Source: CAZMGD01 sp964565705
Lineage (GTDB): Bacteria; Actinomycetota; Acidimicrobiia; Acidimicrobiales; Ilumatobacteraceae
Assembly: GCA_964565705.1 (NCBI GenBank)
Contig: CAZMGD010000004.1
Span: forward strand, 5,765-69,764
Reading direction: 5' to 3'
Length of the DNA: 64,000 nucleotides
The notes under the pieces are model-generated. The model saw only the letters and a list, made by a program, of their open reading frames with translations, had not been told where the DNA came from and did not search any database. Of this stretch, positions 42,330-51,125 are shown one piece after another (position 1 is the stretch's first letter; every line of letters begins with the position of its first letter). A program made the translations under genes and the position numbers.

Positions 42330-44576
42330 TCATGCAGGTACCAGCTCCACGGTGCGGTCGCCGGCGGTGACCTCGCCGATGATCCAGGTCGGCTCGGCGA
42401 TCGCCGCCTGGACGCCAGAGGGATCGTCGGTGATCACGACCATGCCGATGCCCATGTTGAGCGTGCGGTACAGCTCCTCGGCGGGCATCGCGTTCGCGAG
42501 GTCGCGCACGAGCCGGAACAGCGGCGGTACGGGCCACGAGCCCAGCTGCACCCGAGCGGCGGTGCCGGGCGGGAGGGCGCGTGGCAGGTTCTCCGGCAGT
42601 CCGCCGCCGGTGATGTGGGCCAGCGCCTTGACCGCGCGGGTGGCGAGCACCGGGGTCAGCAGGTCGAGGTACGAGCGATGCGGTTCCAGCAGCGCGTCGA
42701 CCAGTGGCCGATCCAGCGGCGCGGGTCGGGCGTCGAGCGGCAGCCACTGGAACAGGTGGCGCAGCAGCGAGTAGCCATTGGTGTGCGGGCCGTTGCTGGC
42801 GATGCCGACCAGGGCGTCGCCGGCGACGATCTCCCGGGCTGGCAGCAGGTCGCTGCGCTCGACGACGCCGACGAGCGTGCCGGCGATGTCGAACGCGCCG
42901 GGCGCGTACACGCCGGGCATCTCGGCCGTCTCGCCACCGAGCAGCGCGCATCCTCCTGCGCCGCACGCCTCGGCCATGCCGGCGACGATCTCGGCCACCA
43001 TCTCCGCCCGGATCTCCGATGCTGCGATGTAATCGAGGAAGAACAGCGGGCGGGCACCCTGCACGAGGACGTCGTCGATGCAGTGGTTGACGATGTCCAT
43101 GCCGACGCCGCGGAACCGGCCGGTGCGAGCGGCGAGCTCCACTTTCGTGCCGACGCCGTCGGTGGATGCGACGAGCACCGGATCTTCCATCGCCGCGATC
43201 GCCTTCGCGCTGAACGCGCCGCCGAAGCTGCCGACGCCGCGCAGCACCGCCGAGCCGTGGGTGGCCTCGACGCTCTCCTTCAGCGACGACACGGCCCGGT
43301 TGCCCTCGTCGATGTCGACGCCCGCCGAGGCGTAGCTCGCCAGTGTGGCCCCCGGCGCCCGCCAGCCGATGTCGCGGCGCACGTGCATCCCGTCGAAGTG
43401 GATCCGTCCCATCGCTGCGTACGCGCGGTCGCGGGCCTCGCCGAGATCGATGCCGACGGCGGTGACGGACAGCACCCGTCCCCCCGCGACCGTCCCGTCC
43501 GCCCCGACCGCGGACGGATGCAGCAGCACTGCCTCGGCTGGACGCCGATTTCGACCTCCAGGAGAGGCAGTCGCCTCGAGGACGAGGGTGGAGGTGAGGT
43601 CGGCGGGGGCGCCGTCGACGGTGATCGGGGCGCCGGTGATCGGGGTCCCGGGATAGCCGGGGGCGGCGGCAACGACCGTGCAGGCCACGCCGGGGCGGGT
43701 GGTGATCGCCTGGTCGGCGAGGCGGCCGCGGGTGCAGGCGAGGGCCAGCGCGGCGATGTCGCTGTCGAGCAGGGACAACACGGCCTGGGCCTCGGGGTCG
43801 CCGAAGCGGCAGTTGAACTCGAGGAGACGCGGACCGTCGGCGGTGAGGATCAGCCCGGCGTACAGCACGCCGACGTAGGGGGTGCCGAGCGCGGCGAAGT
43901 GGTCGACGACGGGCTGCACGAACGTCTTGCACAGCTCGTCGGCCTCGTACGGTACAGGCGCCGGCGCGTATGCGCCCATGCCACCCGTGTTGGGGCCGGT
44001 ATCGCCCTCGCCGACGCGCTTGTGGTCCTGGGCGAGCGGCAACGGCCGGGCCGTCTTGCCGTCGCACAGCGCGAGCAGCGAGCACTCGGGGCCGCTGAGC
44101 AACTCCTCCAGCACGATCGGCCCGGACGCGCCGAGCTCGATGATCGCGGTCTCGGTCTCGGCGACGTTGGACGGCACGATCACGCCCTTGCCGGCGGCCA
44201 GCCCGTCGAGCTTGACCACCATGACGGCGCTGCCGTTGGCGCGCCACCACGCCAGGGCGTCAGCGGCCGACGTGTGGCGGGCGTACGCCGGCGACGGGAT
44301 GCCGAGCCGCTCGGCGAGCGAGCGGGTGAACCCCTTCGACGTCTCCAGCTGGGCCAGCTCGGCCGTCGGCCCGAAGCACGGGATCCCCGCCGCGGCGCAG
44401 CGGTCGGCCACGCCGTCGGCCAGCAGGGCCTCGGGCCCGACGATGACGAGGTCGGGCGCGCCGTCGCCCAGCAGGTCGTCCAGCGACGCGGCGACGCCGG
44501 CGTCGTGCCCGCGCTCGCGCGCGGCACACGCGATCGCCTGCTCCCGGCCTCCCGACCCGAGCACACCGACCCTCAT
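42330..44576 (-). CDS. purDM: Fused GAR synthetase and AIR synthetase (PurD-PurM)
   Basis: A 748-residue bifunctional protein. PurD, about residues 1-418: MRVGVLGSGGREQA, ATP-grasp LDGLAAGKGVIV, DHKRVGEGDTGPNTGGMGAY, FNCRFGDPEAQ. PurM, about 425-748: TLASYASAGVDIDEGNRAVS, ASTDGVGTKVELA, GRFRGVGMDIVNHCIDDVLV, LLGGETAEMPGVY, AHITGGGLPENLPR. It makes GAR from phosphoribosylamine and AIR from FGAM. PurD-PurM fusion is standard in eukaryotes (yeast ADE5,7) but unusual in bacteria. The ATG at 44576 follows GGAGG at a spacing of seven. A palindromic insert encodes the PurD stretch ASPGGRNRRPAEAV. Confidence 0.95.
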   Translation of the reverse strand: MRVGVLGSGGREQAIACAARERGHDAGVAASLDDLLGDGAPDLVIVGPEALLADGVADRCAAAGIPCFGPTAELAQLETSKGFTRSLAERLGIPSPAYARHTSAADALAWWRANGSAVMVVKLDGLAAGKGVIVPSNVAETETAIIELGASGPIVLEELLSGPECSLLALCDGKTARPLPLAQDHKRVGEGDTGPNTGGMGAYAPAPVPYEADELCKTFVQPVVDHFAALGTPYVGVLYAGLILTADGPRLLEFNCRFGDPEAQAVLSLLDSDIAALALACTRGRLADQAITTRPGVACTVVAAAPGYPGTPITGAPITVDGAPADLTSTLVLEATASPGGRNRRPAEAVLLHPSAVGADGTVAGGRVLSVTAVGIDLGEARDRAYAAMGRIHFDGMHVRRDIGWRAPGATLASYASAGVDIDEGNRAVSSLKESVEATHGSAVLRGVGSFGGAFSAKAIAAMEDPVLVASTDGVGTKVELAARTGRFRGVGMDIVNHCIDDVLVQGARPLFFLDYIAASEIRAEMVAEIVAGMAEACGAGGCALLGGETAEMPGVYAPGAFDIAGTLVGVVERSDLLPAREIVAGDALVGIASNGPHTNGYSLLRHLFQWLPLDARPAPLDRPLVDALLEPHRSYLDLLTPVLATRAVKALAHITGGGLPENLPRALPPGTAARVQLGSWPVPPLFRLVRDLANAMPAEELYRTLNMGIGMVVITDDPSGVQAAIAEPTWIIGEVTAGDRTVELVPA
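43528..43571. repeat. 44-base inverted repeat inside the PurD coding region
   Basis: ACTGCCTCGGCTGGA (43528-43542) is mirrored by TCCAGGAGAGGCAGT (43557-43571) with two mismatches and a 14-base centre. It codes for roughly ATASPGGRNRRPAEAV, an extra stretch in a loop just before the conserved LLHPSAV and GGRVLSVTAVG. It does not resemble the 50-base family in sequence. Confidence 0.7.
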
Positions 44577-44593
44577 CGCCCGACCTCCGGGCC

Positions 44594-44642
44594 CGCATGG
44601 GCGCGCAACCCAGCGGAAAGCGGAAGCCGCCGCACCCATGCG
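44594..44642. repeat. Inverted repeat in the purF-purDM gap
   Basis: CGCATGGG (44594-44601) pairs with CCCATGCG (44635-44642), starting one base after the purF stop codon and ending 17 bases before the purDM ATG. It may be an mRNA hairpin that modulates purDM translation or stability. Confidence 0.45.
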
Positions 44643-44643
44643 G

Positions 44644-46074
44644 TCATGCCAGGGCTCCTTCGAAGGCGAGCTTGACGGGGGCCTCGCTGACGGCGAGGGG
44701 ATAGTGGCCCGTGAAGCACCCGTCGCAGAGGCCGACGCCGCCGTTGCCGTCGGTGATCGCGTCGTGCATGCCGTCGAGGCTGAGGAACGCGAGCGAGTCG
44801 CAGCCGATCGTGGCGGCCATCTCGTCGACGGTCAGGCGGGAGGCCATCAGGTCACCGTCGTGGCCCATGTCGACCCCGAAGTGGCAGGCGCTGGTGATCG
44901 GCGGGCAGGTGATCCGCAGGTGCACCTCGGTGGCACCCGCGTCGCGCACGAGCTTCACGAGTGGTCCGGCCGTCGTGCCACGCACCAGCGAGTCGTCGAT
45001 CATCACGACCCGGCGACCGGCGAGGTTCTCGGCGAGCGCGTTGAACTTCAGCGCCACACCGCGGGCCCGCAGCGCCTGCGATGGCTCGATGAACGTGCGT
45101 CCGATGTACCGGTTCTTGATCAGCCCGTCGTTGTACGGCACGCCGCTGATGCGCGAGTAGCCGATCGCCGCGGGGATCGAGGAGTCGGGCACCGGCACGA
45201 CGACGTCCGCTGGCACACCGGCCTCGATCGCCAGCCGCTCGCCGAGGCGCTGCCGGACGTGGTGCACGTTCTCCCCGGCCCACACCGAATCGGGACGGCT
45301 GAAGTACACGTACTCGAACGAGCACCGAGCACCCCGCGGCGCTGGTGCGAGCACCTGGTGACGATGGAGCTCGGTGCCCTGCATCGAGACGATCTCGCCG
45401 GGCTGCACCTCGCTGATGTCCGAACAACCGAGCGTCGACAGCGCGCACGTCTCCGACGCCGCGGCCCACCCGCCGTCGGGCAACCGGCCGACGGACAGAG
45501 GCCGGAACCCCCACGGATCGCGCACCGCCAGCACCCGGTCGGCGGCCAGCACGACGAGCGTGTAAGCGCCCTTCCACGCGGGCAGCGTCCGCTCCAGCCG
45601 CTCCTCCCACGTGCTGCCGCCGGCGGAGGCGAGCATCAGGGTCATCACCTCGGTGTCGCTCGTCGCGGTCAGCCCGAACCCTCGCGTCAGCAGCTCGGAG
45701 CGCAGTGCCTGGGCGTTGACGAGGTTGCCGTTGTGGGCCAGGGCGAGCGGTCCGTGCATCGTCTCGACCATGAACGGCTGGGCGTTGCGCTGCCCGCCCG
45801 AACCGGTCGTGCTGTAGCGGGTGTGCCCGATCGCGTGGTAGCCGGACAGGGGCACCAGCGACTCGGGGGTGAACACCCGCGACACGAGACCTGCATCCTT
45901 GTGCATCCGGGCCCGGACGCCGTCGCTGACCGCGATGCCGGCGGCTTCCTGGCCGCGGTGCTGCAGCGCGTACAGCCCGAAGAACGCCAGCTGGGCGACG
46001 CCCTCACCGTGCGGTGTGGACATGGCGAGCACGCCACACTCCTCGTGAGGGGAATCGCCCAGTTCGCTGATCAC
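44644..46074 (-). CDS. purF: Amidophosphoribosyltransferase
   Basis: A 476-residue enzyme that makes phosphoribosylamine from PRPP and glutamine, the first step of purine synthesis. The N-terminal nucleophile Cys is in HEECGVLAM after a short propeptide. GHTRYSTTG and HNGNLVNA belong to the glutaminase domain and VVMIDDSLVRGTT is the PRPP loop. Cys-rich positions near the C-terminus (CHFGVDM, GLCDGCFTG) suggest the Fe-S-containing Bacillus type. The GTG start (46074) overlaps purE (GTGA). Confidence 0.94.
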   Translation of the reverse strand: MISELGDSPHEECGVLAMSTPHGEGVAQLAFFGLYALQHRGQEAAGIAVSDGVRARMHKDAGLVSRVFTPESLVPLSGYHAIGHTRYSTTGSGGQRNAQPFMVETMHGPLALAHNGNLVNAQALRSELLTRGFGLTATSDTEVMTLMLASAGGSTWEERLERTLPAWKGAYTLVVLAADRVLAVRDPWGFRPLSVGRLPDGGWAAASETCALSTLGCSDISEVQPGEIVSMQGTELHRHQVLAPAPRGARCSFEYVYFSRPDSVWAGENVHHVRQRLGERLAIEAGVPADVVVPVPDSSIPAAIGYSRISGVPYNDGLIKNRYIGRTFIEPSQALRARGVALKFNALAENLAGRRVVMIDDSLVRGTTAGPLVKLVRDAGATEVHLRITCPPITSACHFGVDMGHDGDLMASRLTVDEMAATIGCDSLAFLSLDGMHDAITDGNGGVGLCDGCFTGHYPLAVSEAPVKLAFEGALA

Positions 46075-46544
46075 GTCATGCCCTCCTGATCGGCGGCGAT
46101 GACCGCCTCGTACTTCTGCGCCCGGTAGATGTTGACACGCACAGCGATTGCCGGGTCGGCGAGTCCGAGGATCTTGGCCGCGGCGATCGCCGCGTTGGCC
46201 GGTTCCAGCACGACCAGCGGGGCGACATCCGCTGGCATCCGCAGGCTGCTCCACACGTCCTCCGGCATCGACAGCGGCGGGCACGAGATGACCGGCGAGC
46301 CGACGAACGCCTCGACGAACGCCGACAGCGCGTTCGACCGCCCGGCGATCGTGATCCACACCTTCGGCCGCCCGTCGGCCTCGTACGCGCGGAGGATCCC
46401 GATCACGTGCTCTGGCGTCTTGTGCGCACTGCCCACCCGCTGCACCGACTCGACGCCGAGCTGGTCGAGCGTGGCGGCGATCTCACCGGCGTGCTCGCGG
46501 TCGGCCGGCGAGCCCATCAGGATGACGACCAACGGAGCGGTCAC
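46071..46544 (-). CDS. purE: AIR carboxylase, class II PurE
   Basis: A 157-residue PurE. VILMGSPADREHAGEIAATL starts the domain. The sequence then has VGSAHKTPE and TIAGRSNALSAFVEA followed by PVISCPPL. SAHK and AGRSN are the marks of class II PurE (as in the animal PAICS protein), which carboxylates AIR directly with CO2; class I bacterial enzymes have SAHRTP and AGAGGAAHLPG and need PurK. No purK is seen here. Overlaps both neighbours (purC and purF) by four bases. Confidence 0.9.
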   Translation of the reverse strand: MTAPLVVILMGSPADREHAGEIAATLDQLGVESVQRVGSAHKTPEHVIGILRAYEADGRPKVWITIAGRSNALSAFVEAFVGSPVISCPPLSMPEDVWSSLRMPADVAPLVVLEPANAAIAAAKILGLADPAIAVRVNIYRAQKYEAVIAADQEGMT

Positions 46545-47533
46545 CGGATCACCTCCGCGGGTCCCGACAGTTCCGAAGAAGCGGGTGGGTGGGCGGCGGC
46601 GAGAGCGGCAGCGATGCGCGGTTGCACCGGGTACTCGCCCTTGACGAACGAGCGGCCGGTCAGTCGCTCGTAGGTCTCGATGTACCGGGCGGTCGTGGCT
46701 TCCCAGACGGACCGGTCGAGCTGCGGCGGCTCGCCGTCGCCGGTGTAGCCCACGTCGGCGAGCGCCCGGCGGATGACCTCCTTGTCGAGGCTCTCCGGCT
46801 CCTCCCCCGCCGCCAGCCGGTCCTCGTAGGAGTCGACCACCCAGAAGCGCGACGAGTCCGGCGTGTGCAACTCGTCGATCAGCAGCAGCGTGCCGTCGGG
46901 AGCCAGGCCGAACTCGTACTTGGTGTCGGCGAGGATCAGGCCGGCCTTCGCCGCCAGCTCTTGCCCGCGGGTGAACACGGCCAGCGCGGCCTGCTGCACC
47001 TGCTCCCAGAGCTCCGGCTCGACCAAACCGTGCTCGGTGACCTCGGCGACCGTCAGCGCTTCGTCGTGGGCGCCGGCCTCGGCCTTGGTCGTCGGCGTGA
47101 TGATCGCTTCGGGCAGCGCGGTGTTCTTTGCCAAACCGTCGGCGAAGTCGTAGCCGTAGATCGTTCGGGCACCGTCGGCGTAGCGCTTCCACAGCGACGT
47201 GCTGGTGACGCCGGTGATGTAGCCGCGCACGATCACCTCGACGGGCAGCGGCTGGGCGGCGACGGCGACGAGCGCGTTCGGATCGGGCAGCGCCTCGCGG
47301 TCGGTCACGACGTGGTTGGCGACGATGTCGCGCGTCGACTCGAACCACCAGGCGGCGAGTTGGTTCAGCACCTGACCCTTCCACGGCACACCAGAGATGA
47401 TCCGGTCGAACGCCGACAGGCGGTCGGTCGTGACGAACAGGCGGTGCTGGTCGCCCAGTGCGTACGACACCCGCACCTTGCCGACGCGGCGGTCGGGCAG
47501 CGGGAGGTCGACGTCGACGAACGGCTCGATCAT
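46541..47533 (-). CDS. purC: SAICAR synthase
   Basis: A 330-residue SAICAR synthetase of the longer, yeast-like type. Landmarks: KVRVSYALGDQHRLFVTTDR, LSAFDRIISGVPWKGQVLNQ, VEVIVRGYITG, LADTKYEFGLAPDGTLLLID and ELHTPDSSRFW. It adds aspartate to CAIR. Next to the class II purE it recalls the PurE-PurC pair fused in animals, here still separate. The ATG at 47533 lies eight bases beyond the purQ stop. Confidence 0.94.
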   Translation of the reverse strand: MIEPFVDVDLPLPDRRVGKVRVSYALGDQHRLFVTTDRLSAFDRIISGVPWKGQVLNQLAAWWFESTRDIVANHVVTDREALPDPNALVAVAAQPLPVEVIVRGYITGVTSTSLWKRYADGARTIYGYDFADGLAKNTALPEAIITPTTKAEAGAHDEALTVAEVTEHGLVEPELWEQVQQAALAVFTRGQELAAKAGLILADTKYEFGLAPDGTLLLIDELHTPDSSRFWVVDSYEDRLAAGEEPESLDKEVIRRALADVGYTGDGEPPQLDRSVWEATTARYIETYERLTGRSFVKGEYPVQPRIAAALAAAHPPASSELSGPAEVIR

Positions 47534-47541
47534 GGGTGGAT

Positions 47542-48276
47542 CTACAGCTCCTTGGCGTGGCGCACGCCGTGCTCGAACAGCGAGAGGCCGAGCCCGCCCC
47601 GCTCGCCACGAGTGTGGCGAGGAAACTGGCGGGGCAGCACGTGGTTCTCGGGATGGGGCATGAGGCCGAGCACGACACCGGTCGGGTCGGTGATGCCGGC
47701 GATCGCATCGAGCGACCCGTTCGGGTTGGGCCCGGCGTAGGTGAGCGCGATCTGGTCGTTGGCCCGAAGTGCGTCGAGCGTGTGCTCGTCGGTGACGAAG
47801 CGACCCTCGCCGTGGGCGATCGGGCAGTCGATCGGCTCGCTCAGCCCGGCGGTCCACACGCAGCGCGCCGATACCGGCTGGAGCTGCACCCACCGGCACT
47901 CGAAGCGGCCGGTGTCGTTCGGGGCGAGGGCCACTCGACCACCACCGCCGGGGAGCAGCCCGGTGCGCACGAGCGCCTGGAAGCCGTTGCAGATGCCGAT
48001 CACCGGTCGGCCGACCGCAACGAACGAGCGCAGCTCGTCTCCGAGCCCGCGCTCGAGCTCCAGCGCGAGCACGCGGCCTGCACCGAGCGCGTCGGCGTAG
48101 CTGAAGCCACCGGCGAGCACCAGCACCCGGGCATCCCTCAGCAACTCGGGTCGTACCACCAGCTCGGCGGCGAGGACCGTTCGCGCATCGGCCCCGGCGA
48201 GGTCGAGCGCCAGGCCCACGTCGGGGTCGCGGTTCGTGCCCGGCCCGCGCACCACGAGCGCCACCGGCCGGCTCAT
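47542..48276 (-). CDS. purQ: FGAM synthase glutaminase subunit
   Basis: A 244-residue class I glutaminase subunit. VLAGGFSYADALGAGR, the nucleophile Cys in IGICNGFQAL and the His-Glu of LMPHPENHV are all present. It supplies ammonia to PurSL. The ATG at 48276 overlaps the purSL stop (ATGA). The 50-base palindrome ends 14 bases upstream of the ATG, with the G-rich purine run GGTGGGGGTGGG between them as ribosome binding site. In the mRNA a strong hairpin would sit right against this site. Confidence 0.93.
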   Translation of the reverse strand: MSRPVALVVRGPGTNRDPDVGLALDLAGADARTVLAAELVVRPELLRDARVLVLAGGFSYADALGAGRVLALELERGLGDELRSFVAVGRPVIGICNGFQALVRTGLLPGGGGRVALAPNDTGRFECRWVQLQPVSARCVWTAGLSEPIDCPIAHGEGRFVTDEHTLDALRANDQIALTYAGPNPNGSLDAIAGITDPTGVVLGLMPHPENHVLPRQFPRHTRGERGGLGLSLFEHGVRHAKEL

Positions 48277-51110
48277 CGCCCACCCCCACCGTTCTCGGTC
48301 GGCTTCTGGTCGCCCCAGCGACCAGAAGCCGACCGAGAACCCGAGACGTAGGCGGCGACGGCGAATTCGAGGGGGATGCGGGCGTCGGCGATCTCGAGGA
48401 CCGCGTCGCCGAGCACCTCGCCGACGTCGAGGGCCTCGCCCTCCATCGCGGCGACGACGGCGGGTACGTCGTCGGGGGCGACCTCGAGCACGAAGCGTCC
48501 GTTGGCCTCGCCGAACAGGGCGATCGGGCGACCACCGATGCGGACGCCGAGCCGGCCGCCGATCGCCATCTCGGCGATCGCGACGGCGACCCCGCCCTCG
48601 CTGACGTCGTGGCACGCCTTCACGAGCCCGGTGCCGAGCAGCACGTGGAGCCGGCGGTACCGGGCGGGCGCGTCGGGATCCGGGGCGGGCACGGTGTCGC
48701 CGGACTCGCCGACCAGCAGATCGACGTGACTGCCACCCCACACCGGCTGCGCCGACCCCACGAGCAACAGACGGTTGCCGATCGCCTTCAGGTCGGGGGT
48801 CACGACACGAGCGGCATCGGGCACGTGGGCGACGGCCGTGATCACCAGCGTCGGCGGGACGGCGTGGCGCAGGCCGTCGGCGCCGGTGAACTCGTTGTTC
48901 AGGCTGTCCTTGCCGCTGACGAACGGGGCGCCGTGGTCGATCGACGCGTCGCAACAACCGCGCACCGCTGCCGCCAACCCACCGAGCGTCGACGCCCGGC
49001 GCGGATCGCCCCAGGAGAAGTTGTCGAGCAGCGCCACCCGGTCCGGGTCGGCGCCGACGGCGACGACGTTGCGGATCGCTTCGTCGACGACGGCGTGGGC
49101 CATGCGCTCGGGGTCGATCTCGCCGTACCACGGGTTGACACCGATGCCGACGGCGATGCCGTGCGTGTGCGCCGGCTCGGCGAGCACGACCCCGTCGGCG
49201 GGCCCGTCGCCGAGGACGCCGGTCAGCGGCCGCACGACGGTGGCGCCGCGGATCTCGTGGTCGTACTGGCGGATGATCTCGTGCTTGCTCGCGATGTTCG
49301 GATGCGCCAGCAGCGCGAGCAGCGTGGACGACACGTCGAGCGGGCGATCGGTGGACCGCTGCTCGCGTGGAGGCGACGGCCACTGCGCCTGCATCGTGCG
49401 CTGCGGGCGGCCGTCGTGGAGGAACGCGACATCGAGATCGACGAGGACGTCGGTGCCGTGGCGCACGAGCAACCGTCCGTCGCCGGTGAAGTGCCCGAGG
49501 TCGGTCAGCTCCACGCCGTGGCGGAGGCACGCGCCGTGCAGGGCGTCGAGCGCGCCCGGATCCACCGAGAGCACCATGCGCTCCTGAGCCTCACTGAGCC
49601 AGATCTCCCACGGGGCCAGGCCCGGGTACTTCACCGGGGCGAGCGCCATGTCGACGTCGGCGCCGAGCACCTCGGCCATCTCCCCCACCGCCGACGACAG
49701 TCCACCGGCGCCGCAGTCGGTGATCGCGGTGTACAGCCCTCCGGCGTCGGCGAGCACGTCGATCAGCAGCTTCTCGACGATCGGGTCGCCGATCTGCACG
49801 CTGGCGCCGGCGACCTCGCCCGTGGCCGCGTCCATCGTCCGGCTGGAGAACGTGGCCCCGCGGATGCCGTCGCGTCCGGTGCGGCCGCCGATCACGATGA
49901 CCCGGTCGCCCGGATGCGGGCCGGTGAGCTCCGGAGCCGGCGACGCGGCGGCACCGATGCAGCCGGCGTAGACGAGCGGGTTGGCCGTGTAGCCCGGGTC
50001 GTAGAGCACAGCGCCGGCGACGGTGGGCAGGCCGATCTTGTTGCCGTAGTCGGCGACACCGGCCACCACACCGTCGGCGATCCGCCGCGGGTGCAGCACA
50101 CCGTCGGGCAGGGAGTCGGCGGGGAGGTCGGCGGGGCCGAAGCAGAGGACGTCGGTGACCGCGATGGGGTGGTGTGCGGCGCCCATCACGTCGCGGATCA
50201 CGCCGCCGACGCCGGTGTTGGCTCCGCCGAAGGGCTCGACCGCGCTCGGATGGTTGTGGGTCTCGGCCTTCAGCGCCAGCGTGCGCTCCGGAGTGAACTG
50301 CACGATGCCGGCGTTGCCGACGAAGGCGCTCACGACCCACGGAGCGGCGACGGTGTCCGTGGCATTGCGGAGCTGCTTGAGCAACGGGGTGATCGCCGTG
50401 CCGTCGGCGAGCACGATGTCGGCACGGAACGTCGTGTGCGCGCAGTGCTCGCTCCAGGTCTGGGCGAGGGTCTCGAGCTCGGCGTCGGTCGGCTCGCGGC
50501 CCGCCGCCCGGAAATGGGCGGCGATCGCCCGGAGCTGGTCGAGGTCCAGCGACAGTCCGCGCTCGTGGCCGAGGGCGACGAGATCGTCGTCGGCGAGCGA
50601 GATGATCGGCACGTGCTCGATCGGCGGTGGCGGCGTTGACGCGTCGCCGGTCGGCGGCGGGTCGCTGTCGACCGACCAGTGCTCGATCACCGGGTTGGCC
50701 AGCAGCCGGCGCACGAGCCGATCGAGGACGGCGGGCGACTCGATGCCGTGCACGCGGTAGCGGTGGCCGGTCGTGACGGCGATCGGATGGTCCATCCACA
50801 CGGCCGCGCGTTGCAGCTCGGCGCCCGCCGTGTCGGTGACACCGGGGCGGAGCAGGACATCGACGACGTGGCCACCTTCGCCGTCGCCGGTCCACTGGAT
50901 CAGGGGGTCGACCACGAGTCCGGCCAGCTCGTCGGTCAGCTCACCGGTGACGGCGTACAGGTCGGCGATGTCGACTCGTACATCGGGATGGCCGAGCGCT
51001 GCGGCGGCAGCGGTCAGCGAGGCAGCTCGGGGGTCGTCGCCGTGTGTCCAGACGGCTAGCAGAGCGCCTGGTTGTGTGGCGTGACCTGCTGAAGATCGGG
51101 TCGACACCAT
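48273..51110 (-). CDS. purSL: FGAM synthase, fused PurS and PurL
   Basis: A 945-residue protein, about 200 longer than small-type PurL. The first 170 residues contain PurS-like sequence (VLLRPGVTDTAGAELQRAAV, ESPAVLDRLVRRLLANPVIE). PurL follows: QTWSEHCAHTTFRADI, ALKAETHNHPSAVEPFGGA, NTGVGGVIRD, SEAQERMVLSVDP, SGKDSLNNEF, and VKACHDVSEGGVAVA. The C-terminus is odd: after LEFAVAAYV the last twenty-odd residues (SGSRSASGRWGDQKPTENGG...) come from the 50-base palindrome. First gene of the purine operon, with TAGGTT nine bases before the ATG at 51110. Confidence 0.92.
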   Translation of the reverse strand: MVSTRSSAGHATQPGALLAVWTHGDDPRAASLTAAAAALGHPDVRVDIADLYAVTGELTDELAGLVVDPLIQWTGDGEGGHVVDVLLRPGVTDTAGAELQRAAVWMDHPIAVTTGHRYRVHGIESPAVLDRLVRRLLANPVIEHWSVDSDPPPTGDASTPPPPIEHVPIISLADDDLVALGHERGLSLDLDQLRAIAAHFRAAGREPTDAELETLAQTWSEHCAHTTFRADIVLADGTAITPLLKQLRNATDTVAAPWVVSAFVGNAGIVQFTPERTLALKAETHNHPSAVEPFGGANTGVGGVIRDVMGAAHHPIAVTDVLCFGPADLPADSLPDGVLHPRRIADGVVAGVADYGNKIGLPTVAGAVLYDPGYTANPLVYAGCIGAAASPAPELTGPHPGDRVIVIGGRTGRDGIRGATFSSRTMDAATGEVAGASVQIGDPIVEKLLIDVLADAGGLYTAITDCGAGGLSSAVGEMAEVLGADVDMALAPVKYPGLAPWEIWLSEAQERMVLSVDPGALDALHGACLRHGVELTDLGHFTGDGRLLVRHGTDVLVDLDVAFLHDGRPQRTMQAQWPSPPREQRSTDRPLDVSSTLLALLAHPNIASKHEIIRQYDHEIRGATVVRPLTGVLGDGPADGVVLAEPAHTHGIAVGIGVNPWYGEIDPERMAHAVVDEAIRNVVAVGADPDRVALLDNFSWGDPRRASTLGGLAAAVRGCCDASIDHGAPFVSGKDSLNNEFTGADGLRHAVPPTLVITAVAHVPDAARVVTPDLKAIGNRLLLVGSAQPVWGGSHVDLLVGESGDTVPAPDPDAPARYRRLHVLLGTGLVKACHDVSEGGVAVAIAEMAIGGRLGVRIGGRPIALFGEANGRFVLEVAPDDVPAVVAAMEGEALDVGEVLGDAVLEIADARIPLEFAVAAYVSGSRSASGRWGDQKPTENGGGGR
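48291..48340. repeat. 50-base palindromic element, copy 4, inside purSL 3' end
   Basis: Same termini and length as the other copies. Arm position 13 is C-G (T-A in copies 1-2, G-C in copy 3). Only the innermost pair is mismatched. This copy alone is in coding sequence: it encodes the end of PurSL and sits 14 bases before the purQ start. Confidence 0.9.
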
Positions 51111-51119
51111 GTGCCGCCC

Positions 51120-51125
51120 AACCTA
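51120..51125 (-). promoter_or_regulatory. -10 box TAGGTT of the purine operon
   Basis: Minus-strand TAGGTT, nine bases before the purSL ATG at 51110; no ribosome binding site. The gap 51111-51243 upstream holds no recognised riboswitch. Confidence 0.45.
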
